This document shows positions 1 through 7,501 of a DNA stretch of 12,520 nt, piece after piece. The stretch lies in assembly GCA_003671065.1 (NCBI GenBank), contig QWPU01000059.1:1-12520 (forward strand), in the 5' to 3' direction. A program made the translations under genes and the position numbers. The notes under the pieces were generated by a model. That model searched no databases. It saw only the letters and a program-made list of their open reading frames with translations, and had not been told where the DNA came from. The stretch is from Planctomycetota bacterium. GTDB lineage: Bacteria; Planctomycetota; Phycisphaerae; Phycisphaerales; SM1A02. Numbering within the stretch: position 1 is the first letter of the stretch; each line of letters begins with the position of its first letter.

Positions 1-1
1 T

Positions 2-544
2 AGCCGTCTTGTCGCCGCACGCTTCGCCGTCGTCGCCTCCATTCTGCTCATCACTGCGTGCCGCGCGACGGACAAAACTCCCGCGCTTGATCATGCGGGG
101 CTCATGGCAGATGTGGCGGTTGATGAGGCTGCGTCCAAACTTCTGTTCGACAACGCTGTGACACAAACCGAGATGAATCTTGCATCTTTTGACGACAGTT
201 CAAGGGCGCAAGCGCGCATGCATCGTGCGCTCGCCGTGGTCAAGGCACGCGAGAATGAAATTGGCGACCACGCCCCTGCGGGCCTTCGTCTCATCGAAAA
301 ATCGCAAACGGCTTGGTTGGCATACAGGGAAGCACAGATGACGCTCGAGTGGCCCAGTGCGCAGTGCTTTGGAGGCATCTATCCCATGTGTGTAGGCATG
401 TGTGTAGGCATGTATGTAGGAATGGGTTCTGCAAGGCTCTTCGCACAACGGGCTGAGCAACTCGAGGGAATGCTTGACGGGGTTAATGGCGATGTCCGCA
501 GCCCGACTTGGGACAGCCCGCATCAGTTCGCTGGCACCAAGTGA
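2..544 (+). CDS. LprI/DUF1311-type lipoprotein, 5' end outside window
   Basis: The reading frame is open from the left edge, so the true start lies upstream. The first visible codons give a hydrophobic stretch (RFAVVASILLITAC) ending in a lipobox, with the lipidated Cys encoded at 59-61. This indicates a signal-peptidase-II lipoprotein exported across the inner membrane. The ATG at 104 lies after the lipobox and is unlikely to be the real start. The C-terminal half has the LprI/DUF1311 (YecT-like) signature: a SQTAWLAYREAQ helix (W and YR conserved in the family), then a Cys, a GG turn, a second Cys, and a basic helix with SARLFAQRAEQLE. Some family members inhibit lysozymes; the role here is not shown. 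The region between the two conserved elements is expanded by a tandem VGM(C/Y) repeat (386-421) that supplies an extra Cys. It lies 36 bp before the FAD dehydrogenase on the same strand. The family call is fairly sure, the function is not. Confidence 0.78.
   Translation, partial: SRLVAARFAVVASILLITACRATDKTPALDHAGLMADVAVDEAASKLLFDNAVTQTEMNLASFDDSSRAQARMHRALAVVKARENEIGDHAPAGLRLIEKSQTAWLAYREAQMTLEWPSAQCFGGIYPMCVGMCVGMYVGMGSARLFAQRAEQLEGMLDGVNGDVRSPTWDSPHQFAGTK
386..421 (+). repeat. 12-bp tandem repeat, 3 copies, in frame
   Basis: Three head-to-tail 12-bp units (consensus ATGTGTGTAGGC) lie inside the lipoprotein gene in its reading frame. The first two units are identical. The third has two changes, one turning Cys (TGT) into Tyr (TAT). 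A partial fourth unit (ATGG) follows. The product is the tetrapeptide M-[CY]-V-G repeated. The period is a multiple of three, so copy-number changes would keep the frame. Confidence 0.9.
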
Positions 545-580
545 GCGCCTCCCTGCCTTTCCTGTACAACCTCCCAACGC

Positions 581-2194
581 ATGCTTCGCATCACTGACAT
601 CGGGCTTCCCATCGCTCACGCTCTCGACGCGATTCGTACGCGTGTGCTCTCGCAACTCGGCATACCGAATGAGCATCTGCTGCGAATCGATGTCTACCGC
701 CGTGCGGTAGATGCGCGCAAGCGTGACTCGATAAAGTTCATTTACACCGTTGATGTTGAAGTGCGCGATCAAGACAAGGTGCTCAATCGCGTCAAGACTG
801 ACAAGCATGTGTCACGCTCGCCTGACACGCGTTACAAGTTTGTCGCGAAGTGGAGCGACAAGCCGCGCGGCGATCGACCGCGTCCGCTGGTGATTGGGTT
901 TGGACCGTCGGGTTTGTTTGCGGCGCTCGTCCTTGCGCAAGCGGGCTTTCGGCCGATCGTGCTTGAGCGCGGGAAGGCTGTGCGTGAGCGCACGAAAGAC
1001 ACTTTCAAGATGTGGCGCGAAGGCGTGCTCGACCCTGAGAGCAACACGCAGTTTGGCGAAGGCGGCGCGGGCACTTTCTCTGACGGCAAGCTGTATAGCC
1101 AGATCAAAGATCCCAAGCACTACAGCCGCAAAGTCTTGCGTGAGTTCGTCGAAGCGGGCGCCCCTGCCGAGATTCTCTTCGTGAGCAAGCCGCACATCGG
1201 CACCTTCAAACTTGTCGCGATGGTCGAACGCATGCGCGAGAAGATCATCGAACTCGGCGGCGAGATTCGCTTTGGAAGCCGCGTGGATTCGCTTGAAATC
1301 GAAGATGGACGCGTGCGTGGAGTCGTGCTCAATGGTGGCGAACACATCGCGGCTGATCATGTGGTGCTCGCTGTTGGTCACAGTTCGCGCGACACTTTTG
1401 AGATGCTGCATGCGCGCGGCGTGTTCATGGAAGCGAAGCCGTTCTCGATTGGTTTCCGCATCGAGCATCCGCAGTCGCTCATCAATACCTGTCGCTACGG
1501 CGAGCGTGTGGACAATGCGATTCTCGGTGCCGCTGATTACAACCTTGTCCATCATGCGAAGAACGGCCGCTCGGTCTACAGCTTCTGCATGTGTCCTGGT
1601 GGAACCGTGGTCGCCGCCGCAAGTGAACCTGGCCGCCTCGTCACCAACGGCATGAGTCAGTACTCGCGCAACGAACGCAACGCGAACGCAGGCATCGTGG
1701 TCGGCGTCTCGCCCGCCGTGGACTATCCAGGTGGCCCGCTTGCAGGTATCGAGTTTCAACGCTTTTGGGAATCGCGCGCGTTTGAACTCGGCGGCGGCAA
1801 CTACGCGGCACCAGGGCAACGCCTCGGCGACTTCCTTGCGAAACGGCCGACTGTTGCGTTTGGCAAGGTCATTCCGTCGTACACGCCGAGCGTGCATCCG
1901 TGCGATCTCTCGACCGCGCTGCCCGAATACGCCATCACTGCGATCCGCGAAGCGCTGCCGGTCTTTGCGAAAGAGATCCGTAACTTTGACATTGGCGATG
2001 CAGTGCTCACTGCGGTAGAAACCCGCACATCATCACCGCTGCGCATCACGCGCGATGACGACACGTTTGAAAGCCTCAACACGCGCGGCTTGTATCCGAG
2101 CGGTGAAGGCGCTGGCTATGCCGGCGGCATTCTGTCGGCGGCGATCGATGGCATCAAAATCGCTGAGGCGGTTTCGGCGTCGATAAACGCTTGA
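581..2194 (+). CDS. FAD-dependent dehydrogenase, COG2509 type
   Basis: The 537-residue flavoprotein resembles the uncharacterised 'NAD(FAD)-utilizing dehydrogenase' family (COG2509). Residues 1-100 form the small N-terminal domain usual for the family, which begins with the typical MLRI-x-[DN]-I pattern and supports the ATG at 581. A dinucleotide-binding Rossmann motif follows: GFGPSG at 106-111, with E129 ending the second strand where the ribose-binding acid is expected. Family hallmarks are the QFGEGGAGTFSDGKL segment (157-171), FCMCPGG (335-341) and a C-terminal FAD-contact motif GEGAGYAGGI (508-517). No signal peptide or membrane segment is seen, so it should be cytoplasmic. Substrate and electron acceptor are unknown for the family as far as I know. 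No good Shine-Dalgarno sequence precedes the start. Its stop is 29 bp from the stop of the converging Gfo/Idh/MocA gene. Confidence 0.92.
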   Translation: MLRITDIGLPIAHALDAIRTRVLSQLGIPNEHLLRIDVYRRAVDARKRDSIKFIYTVDVEVRDQDKVLNRVKTDKHVSRSPDTRYKFVAKWSDKPRGDRPRPLVIGFGPSGLFAALVLAQAGFRPIVLERGKAVRERTKDTFKMWREGVLDPESNTQFGEGGAGTFSDGKLYSQIKDPKHYSRKVLREFVEAGAPAEILFVSKPHIGTFKLVAMVERMREKIIELGGEIRFGSRVDSLEIEDGRVRGVVLNGGEHIAADHVVLAVGHSSRDTFEMLHARGVFMEAKPFSIGFRIEHPQSLINTCRYGERVDNAILGAADYNLVHHAKNGRSVYSFCMCPGGTVVAAASEPGRLVTNGMSQYSRNERNANAGIVVGVSPAVDYPGGPLAGIEFQRFWESRAFELGGGNYAAPGQRLGDFLAKRPTVAFGKVIPSYTPSVHPCDLSTALPEYAITAIREALPVFAKEIRNFDIGDAVLTAVETRTSSPLRITRDDDTFESLNTRGLYPSGEGAGYAGGILSAAIDGIKIAEAVSASINA

Positions 2195-2223
2195 CTGTGA
2201 GTTGAGAGTCGCGGCGCGCGGCC

Positions 2224-3447
2224 TTACGCGAGCTTCACCTTCACCATGCGTTGCGTGCGTGCTGCTTCAAGCACGGCATCGCACACATACTGCGTGCCGA
2301 GTGCGTGACGGAAATCGGGGAAATTGCGCGGCGCCGTAGGGTTTTCAAGTGAGCGCACGAACTCTGCGAATGCGTGCACGAACGAGTGCTCGTAACCGAG
2401 GCACAAACCTGGCACCCACCAGTTGCCCGCGTAGGGATGATCGCCGTCGGTCGCGTGAATGCTGCTCCAACCGCGACGATCGCTCGGGACTCCGTGATCG
2501 AAATACGACAAGCGATTGAGATCGTGCAGATCCCACGCGAGCGATTTGTGTTCGCCGTTGATCTCGAATGTGTAGAGCGCCTTGTGACCACGGGCGTAAC
2601 GCGTCGATTCAAACACTGCGAGTGAACCGTTGGCGAAGCGCGCAAGAAACGCGCAGGCGTCGTCGATCTTCACCGCTTGCTTTTTGCCCGTCGCGGTGTG
2701 CACGCGCTCTTTGATGAAGGTCTCAGACATTGCGCTCACGCTCACGATGTCGCCGTTGATCCAACGCGCGGTGTCGATGCAGTGCGCGAGCAAATCGCCT
2801 GTGACTCCCGAGCCCGCGACCTTCGCGTCAAGCCGCCACAGACCCGTTCCGCCCTGCGGCAGATCCTTCGAAATCGTCCAGTCCTGCAGGAAATTTGCGC
2901 GGTAGTGGAAGATCTGTCCCAACTCTCCCGCTGCCACGATGTTTTTCGCGAGTGTCACCGCTGGAAGAAAGCGATAGTTGTACATCACGAGATTCGGCAG
3001 CTTCGATTTCTCGACCGCCTTCACCATCGTCAAACCTTGCGCGCCGTTGAGCGCGAGCGGCTTCTCACAGAGAATCATTTTGCCGTGCTTGATGCACGCA
3101 AGCGCGATCTCCATGTGCGAATCGTTTGGCGTGCAGATGTCGACCGCATCGATGTCATCGCGCGCGACCAGTTTGCGCCAATCGGTTTCGGTGTGTGGCA
3201 CTTGCCACGACGCGGCAAACGCACGCAGTTGATCTTCACTGCGACCGCACACTGCTTGCAACACAGGGCGACGATTCAGTTTGAAGAAGTGACCGACTTG
3301 ATGAATCGCGTTGGCATGCGCGCGACCCATGAAGCCGTAGCCGATGAGGCCGATGCGCAGCGTGGGTGGTTCACCAACACGTATGCGCGGAGTTATGCGC
3401 GGAGTTACGCGCGGAGTCACGCGCGAAGAGTTTGATTTCTTTGCCAT
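2224..3447 (-). CDS. Gfo/Idh/MocA-family NAD(P)-dependent oxidoreductase
   Basis: The 407-residue protein has the two-domain Gfo/Idh/MocA fold. The N-terminal Rossmann domain shows IGLIGYGFMGRAH (G36, G38 and G41 bind dinucleotide). It is followed by the EKP motif (128-130), whose Lys is the usual catalytic residue. The C-terminal substrate domain has GDLLAHCIDTARW (D218, H222, D225), matching the family's GD-x3-H-x2-D signature. Such enzymes oxidise or reduce a hydroxyl of a sugar, inositol or glycoside with NAD(P)(H); the substrate cannot be read here. The first 24 residues are unusual: a lysine-rich start and then R-[VI]-T-P repeats encoded by a 12-bp tandem repeat, ahead of the point where homologues normally begin. 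ATG at 3447 is the natural start, but a GTG at codon 10 is possible. It is the last gene of the minus-strand run, 15 bp after the TIM-barrel gene, which indicates co-transcription. There is no signal peptide. Confidence 0.94.
   Translation of the reverse strand: MAKKSNSSRVTPRVTPRITPRIRVGEPPTLRIGLIGYGFMGRAHANAIHQVGHFFKLNRRPVLQAVCGRSEDQLRAFAASWQVPHTETDWRKLVARDDIDAVDICTPNDSHMEIALACIKHGKMILCEKPLALNGAQGLTMVKAVEKSKLPNLVMYNYRFLPAVTLAKNIVAAGELGQIFHYRANFLQDWTISKDLPQGGTGLWRLDAKVAGSGVTGDLLAHCIDTARWINGDIVSVSAMSETFIKERVHTATGKKQAVKIDDACAFLARFANGSLAVFESTRYARGHKALYTFEINGEHKSLAWDLHDLNRLSYFDHGVPSDRRGWSSIHATDGDHPYAGNWWVPGLCLGYEHSFVHAFAEFVRSLENPTAPRNFPDFRHALGTQYVCDAVLEAARTQRMVKVKLA
3380..3427 (-). repeat. 12-bp tandem repeat, 4 copies, encoding an R-[VI]-T-P tail
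   Basis: Four adjacent 12-bp units lie at the 5' end of the oxidoreductase gene. On the plus strand each is close to GTTATGCGCGGA, and units differ at one to three positions. In frame they encode R-[VI]-T-P repeated at residues 9-22, with the last unit decaying to R-I-R-V. The repeat sits outside the catalytic fold, just before the Rossmann domain. Confidence 0.88.
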
Positions 3448-3462
3448 GATGGTTCTCGTGAT

Positions 3463-4470
3463 TCAGGTTGCGAGAGCGCCGCGTACTTCAATCATCGCGC
3501 GCAACACTGTGTTCCAAGTCTCTTGTTGCTCAAGCACTGCATTGGGGAACATGCAGCCATCCCAACAGATGTGACGAATGCCGCGCGCACTCGCGCCTTC
3601 AAGCCAACGCTTGCTGCACATGGTGATGTCGAGCTTGCCGTTGGGATCATCCGCTTGGCAATGGCGGCCCGTCTTGTCATGCGAGCCCGTGCCGTGCACG
3701 CTGCCATCATTCTGCGCGACATGGAAATCAATTGTCCACGGACCAAGCGCGGAGACGAGCTTGTCGTAGGCTTTGTCGAATTGCTTCGGCGTGTGCTTCT
3801 TCGCAAGCAGCGCGTCCTTGGGCGCATTCACACCGAGGAGATACAAGTAGGTGTGCGCTAAATCGGCTTGAAAACCCACGGTTCCAGGCATGTCGACGGC
3901 TTCGAGCAGCGCGAGCGTTGACTTCCACGAGTGCAGTCCCGCCCAACAGATTTCACCTTCAGCCGCAAGACGCTCACCGTGACCAGCAGCGACCATGCCC
4001 GCTTCACGGAAGGTTGCAGCGATCTGCTTAATCGCGCCCTTCGCGTTCTTCGAAGCTGCCTTCGTGCCCGTCGCGCTGTCGATACGAATCACTCCGTACT
4101 TGCGCACGCCATGCTCATTGAGAATGCGCGCGATGCGACACGACTTACGCACAGCATCAATGAACTTCGCGCGTTGTTCAATCGAACCCATCGCGCTGTC
4201 GCCCACAGTGCCAGGCCACACCGGCGCAACGAGCGAGCCAACAGCGAGACCTTTCGCTGCAATCGCATCAGCCATCTTGCGCAACGCGCTCTCGCTGATA
4301 TCGGGATCAGTGTGCGGATGAAACAGAAAGAGGTCCACGCCATCGAACTTCTCGCTGCCCACACGCGCCTTCGCAGTGAGATCAAGCATGCGTTCGAGCG
4401 CGATCGGCGGATGATCCGTCCCCGCTTCTTTACCAACGAGTCCAGGCCACATTGCGTTATGCAGTTTCAT
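3463..4470 (-). CDS. TIM-barrel sugar (phosphate) isomerase/epimerase
   Basis: The 335-residue protein of the xylose-isomerase-like TIM-barrel superfamily (AP-endonuclease-2 fold, COG1082 type) has alternating strand-helix segments. Metal-ligand candidates sit at strand ends: E171/E173 in AAEGEICW, D203 and H206 in FQADLAHTY, H250 in IDFHVAQND, and D304 in CWDGCMF. Family members isomerise or epimerise sugars and keto-sugars using a divalent metal; which sugar is unknown. The segment at 250-281, rich in His, Asp and Gly (HGTGSHDKTGRH), is longer than the usual short HVKD loop and may be substrate-specific. It has no signal peptide and is presumably cytoplasmic. It starts 12 bp after the cupin stop and ends 15 bp before the oxidoreductase start, so it is the middle gene of a tight three-gene unit. 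The ribosome site is weak (GAAAGACGA). Confidence 0.88.
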   Translation of the reverse strand: MKLHNAMWPGLVGKEAGTDHPPIALERMLDLTAKARVGSEKFDGVDLFLFHPHTDPDISESALRKMADAIAAKGLAVGSLVAPVWPGTVGDSAMGSIEQRAKFIDAVRKSCRIARILNEHGVRKYGVIRIDSATGTKAASKNAKGAIKQIAATFREAGMVAAGHGERLAAEGEICWAGLHSWKSTLALLEAVDMPGTVGFQADLAHTYLYLLGVNAPKDALLAKKHTPKQFDKAYDKLVSALGPWTIDFHVAQNDGSVHGTGSHDKTGRHCQADDPNGKLDITMCSKRWLEGASARGIRHICWDGCMFPNAVLEQQETWNTVLRAMIEVRGALAT

Positions 4471-4482
4471 GTTGTTCGTCTT

Positions 4483-5778
4483 TCAAACTGTTGGGTGATC
4501 TGTTCGGTCAGTTGTTCGGTCAGCTGTCGATGCGCGCCACGCGCCATTCCACACTTGCGGTCCAAAGTAGCGTAAACACACGAGCGGTTCCGTGGTCGAA
4601 GTGTTCGCGAAGGTCACGCCGCGCGTCGCGCCGTCTTCGCTGCAGAAGTATTCGTCTTCAGTGAGTTCGCGAAAGCGAATGAGCTTCGGACTCGACAGCG
4701 GCTGTCCATTGATCGTGCCGCGACCTTGCACGCAGGTAAGGCCATACGCGCCGAGATCACGAATCGTGCACGAGCAACCGGGCTCGATAGTGAGCTCTTT
4801 CGCCGTGAAATACTCGAATCCGTTCATCTCGCCGTAAATCACCCAGCGATCATGCCAGCCACTTCCACTGCTCGCCGTGCGTGGTTCGAGGTAGCGATTC
4901 GCCTTGAAGTTCGGATCCGTATTCTTCTCCCAATCGAGTTGCTCAACGATCGCATCAAGATCTTGATGCATCGATGACGGCATGTCCTTCACCAACAAGT
5001 TCCACGGCACCATGCGGCCTTCAACAAGCGATTGATACATCGCAAACACATCGGATCCCCACTGCGGTTCATAGGTGCAGAGCGAACCTGGCGCGTGCAA
5101 GACGCGCGGCTCCATGATCCAACCCGATCCGACTTTCAAACGATGCGCTTGCGAGAGATCGAGAATCCCGTTGTCGCCCGTGTTCCACCGCTCAAGACAC
5201 TTGCGCACCTGCGCTTTCGTGGTGCCTGGCACAAGGCCCATGAATGTAAATGGAAAGTTGTTTCCAACATTGTTGTGTTGCGGAGGAAAGTAATACGCCT
5301 CAGGCTTTCCCTCTTGTCCAACCAGCGCGGCCTGCGCATCGTCTTGATGCATGTGATGCGGGATCGGTCCCATGTTGTCGAAAAACTTCGCGTACACAGG
5401 CCATTTGCGATACTTCGACCAGAGACGCTCACCGATGAGTGACGCGCCGCATTCAGCCACCGCGCTCTTGAGCGTGAAGCGCTCGCGGCCAATCACCGCG
5501 TACGACAAGCCTTCATCAATCGTGCGATTGTCATTTGCCGCTTCCGTTGTCGACGCAAACCACCGCTCATCGATACCGCCGCGATGCAACCCATACGCAT
5601 AGGTGTCATCAGGATGCAACTTGATGCGAAGCCCAGGCTGCAGGAACGAACGAGGCACCCAACAAGGCGCAAGCCGCAACAACCCTGAGGTCCGCGCGAG
5701 TTCAGCAACGACTGCGGAATGCGCTCCGTCGGTGCGATGCGTAAGTTCAAGGAGCGAAGTCACAGGTGCGGCGTGCAT
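4483..5778 (-). CDS. phosphomannose-isomerase-like cupin protein
   Basis: The 431-residue protein starts at the ATG at 5778; an in-frame GTG at 5823 would add 15 residues. Neither has a clear ribosome site, and the ATG sits closer to the first folded-looking segment. The central part resembles type I mannose-6-phosphate isomerase: GERLWSKYRKWPVYAKFFDN parallels the GEKLWGKF...FPLLVKFIDA region. It is followed by PIPHHMHQDD where ManA has SIQVHPDD, then GKPEAYYF and, about 70 residues on, VLHAPG. Likely metal ligands (GTG numbering) are H157, H159, E175 and H243. This supports a metal-dependent cupin isomerase, but the motifs differ enough that mannose-6-phosphate should not be assumed. A second cupin-like beta region spans about 325-425 (WVIYGEMNGFEYFTAKEL, then CVQGRGTINGQ). 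The last dozen residues are a repeat-derived tail. Its stop lies 12 bp before the TIM-barrel gene. Confidence 0.75.
   Translation of the reverse strand: MHAAPVTSLLELTHRTDGAHSAVVAELARTSGLLRLAPCWVPRSFLQPGLRIKLHPDDTYAYGLHRGGIDERWFASTTEAANDNRTIDEGLSYAVIGRERFTLKSAVAECGASLIGERLWSKYRKWPVYAKFFDNMGPIPHHMHQDDAQAALVGQEGKPEAYYFPPQHNNVGNNFPFTFMGLVPGTTKAQVRKCLERWNTGDNGILDLSQAHRLKVGSGWIMEPRVLHAPGSLCTYEPQWGSDVFAMYQSLVEGRMVPWNLLVKDMPSSMHQDLDAIVEQLDWEKNTDPNFKANRYLEPRTASSGSGWHDRWVIYGEMNGFEYFTAKELTIEPGCSCTIRDLGAYGLTCVQGRGTINGQPLSSPKLIRFRELTEDEYFCSEDGATRGVTFANTSTTEPLVCLRYFGPQVWNGAWRASTADRTTDRTDHPTV
4488..4523 (-). repeat. 12-bp tandem repeat at the cupin C-terminus
   Basis: Two near-identical 12-bp units (plus-strand CTGTTCGGTCAG, one mismatch) are followed toward the stop by a degraded third unit (CTGTTGGGTGAT). 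In frame they encode A-D-R-T / T-D-R-T / D-H-P-T, the last residues before the stop at 4483-4485. The tail follows the conserved-looking end of the cupin (YFGPQVWNGAWRAS) and looks like an addition to the core. Confidence 0.75.
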
Positions 5779-5888
5779 TGGTCGGGCAGTATGGCGTGAG
5801 ATCCGACCTGCTGTACGAGCCACAGCGATGTTCTTGCGTATCCGTTTCGAGCGGCCCCCACTTGTTCACACTCGGCGACGAACACAAC

Positions 5889-7481
5889 TCACACCATGCG
5901 TTTGTAGGGCGAGTGCTGACCGACGGTTGGGGGAACGACTCGGAAGATTCGCACGCTGTGGGCGGGCATCTTGAGGGTCGCGAAACCCATGTGGACATGG
6001 AAGTGCATCGCGTCGCCACGCTCGAAATCCAGTGCGTCTTTGAAGGTTGTGCCCGCCATGATGCGGCCGTCGCGCACGCTCACTGTTTCTTCGACTTCCG
6101 TGTCTTCCATGTTGACGACGATGAGGCAGGTCTCGAGCGCACGATCTGTCGTGCGTAGAAACGCGAGCAACTTCTTGGTGCGAAGGAAGACCACATCACC
6201 CTTGGCAAGCGCGCGAAGGTGTCGACGCGCTTCGTACAGACTGCGTACGAAATCCCATTCGGGAAAGCCATCATGCACAAGATCCCAGCGCATTGGTGCG
6301 CGATTCTCAGGATCGGCTCCACCTGCTGCGCCGACTTCTTGACCGTAGTACAGATTTGGGCAACCTGGAAGCGACGCTTGCAGCGTGTGCGCGATGCGTC
6401 GCACCATTTCATCAGGCACGAGTTGCGCGAGACGCTCGGTGTCGTGGTTCTCAAGCGTCGTCCAACAACGCAGAATGAACTCGATGCCCGCGTCATCAAC
6501 CATGTCACGCAATCGATCGGCTGTGGTTGGACCATCCGCGCGAGCATTGCAGTAGTCGAGCAGAATCATGCGCGCATTCATGTTGAGAATGCCGTCAAGC
6601 GAGCGATCCCAGCCTGCGGGCGCGTTCCAGATTTCACCGATCACGCATGATCCAGGCTTCTCACCATGCGCTGAGCGCGTGAGCTCGCGGAGAAAGTGCG
6701 GACCGATGTCGCTTGCAACATCGAGTCGCCAACCATCGATGCCATCACGCAGATACGAACGCACCGCGCTGCCAGGATCAAGCCAGAGATGGCCACGCAC
6801 TTCATCGCGTTCGACCTGCAAATCAGGCAGATTCGATACATCCGCCCAGCCGCGATAGCCGTTGGGATACTGACTGCCGATGAAGAACCACGCGCGATAC
6901 GGACTGTTGGGATTACGCATCGCTTCTTCGAAGAATCGATGGCGTCGGCCGACATGATTGAACACGCCATCGAGCACGATGCGCATGCCGCGCGCATGGA
7001 CTTCAGTGATGAGCGTGCGCAATTCCGCGCGTGTGCCGTAGTCAGGACTGACCTCGAGATAATCGGCGGCGTCGTATTTGTGATTGGTGTAGGCGAGATG
7101 AATCGGATTCAGATAAAGCACATTGGCGTTGATCGCTTGCAAGTGATCGAGCTTGCTTCGCACGCTGGCAAGATCGCCGCCCCAGAAATCAATCTCGTGG
7201 CTCCACACGCCTGCTTCGTGCACGAAGTGACCTTGCTTGGGCGTTTCATTCCACTCGCGCATACGCCGAGGTTCGGAGTAGTGCGCGCGTTTCGCTGCAA
7301 AGTCCGCGCTCGGCGCGAAGCGATCGACGAAGACTTGATAGACCACCGCACCCGCGCGCCAATCGGCTTCGCGAGCAGCAATGCGGTCGGTGTGATCAAC
7401 AATATTGGCGTGAAGAGGAGCGTGTTGCACGAACGGAGAATAGCGGCGTTCGCAACTTGTGCCATCCAACTTGTCACTCAC
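5889..7481 (-). CDS. GH13 alpha-amylase-family glycoside hydrolase
   Basis: The 530-residue enzyme has the four conserved GH13 regions in order: DGVFNH (171-176), GWRLDVASD (250-258, nucleophile D254), GEIW (282-285, acid/base E283) and ENHD (344-347, transition-state D347). The upstream segment FWGGDLASVRSKLDHLQ with LYLNPIHLAYTNHKYDAADY resembles cyclomaltodextrinase, neopullulanase and maltogenic amylase enzymes more than secreted alpha-amylases. A C-terminal beta domain follows at about 430-530. It has no signal peptide, so it should act in the cytoplasm on imported or stored alpha-glucans. The long N-terminal domain typical of dimeric neopullulanases is absent. The start is uncertain: GTG at 7481 is preceded at some distance by GGGAAG, and no ATG lies nearby. 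It begins 20 bp after the protease stop and ends about 110 bp before the cupin gene. Exact specificity is not determinable. Confidence 0.93.
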   Translation of the reverse strand: MSDKLDGTSCERRYSPFVQHAPLHANIVDHTDRIAAREADWRAGAVVYQVFVDRFAPSADFAAKRAHYSEPRRMREWNETPKQGHFVHEAGVWSHEIDFWGGDLASVRSKLDHLQAINANVLYLNPIHLAYTNHKYDAADYLEVSPDYGTRAELRTLITEVHARGMRIVLDGVFNHVGRRHRFFEEAMRNPNSPYRAWFFIGSQYPNGYRGWADVSNLPDLQVERDEVRGHLWLDPGSAVRSYLRDGIDGWRLDVASDIGPHFLRELTRSAHGEKPGSCVIGEIWNAPAGWDRSLDGILNMNARMILLDYCNARADGPTTADRLRDMVDDAGIEFILRCWTTLENHDTERLAQLVPDEMVRRIAHTLQASLPGCPNLYYGQEVGAAGGADPENRAPMRWDLVHDGFPEWDFVRSLYEARRHLRALAKGDVVFLRTKKLLAFLRTTDRALETCLIVVNMEDTEVEETVSVRDGRIMAGTTFKDALDFERGDAMHFHVHMGFATLKMPAHSVRIFRVVPPTVGQHSPYKRMV

Positions 7482-7501
7482 TCAACGCAGAAACTTCCCA
7501 C

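Noticed and set aside
104..544. Using the ATG at 104 as the start of the lipoprotein gene
   Set aside because: The same frame is open upstream to the window edge and encodes a hydrophobic signal sequence with an ITAC lipobox, so the gene begins before the window.
812..1897. 361-codon minus-strand open frame opposite the FAD dehydrogenase
   Set aside because: It is a shadow of a clearly conserved flavoprotein; its translation has no motif and is Arg/His/Ala rich.
2195..2223. Possible bidirectional terminator between the converging genes
   Set aside because: CGCG-GCG-CGCG could form a 4-bp stem, but there is no T-tract on either side and GC-rich self-complementary words are common here.
5779..5888. 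Internal promoter for the cupin operon
   Set aside because: I looked for -35/-10 pairs on the minus strand in this 110 bp gap and found none convincing (only GGATAC-like words with a poor -35).
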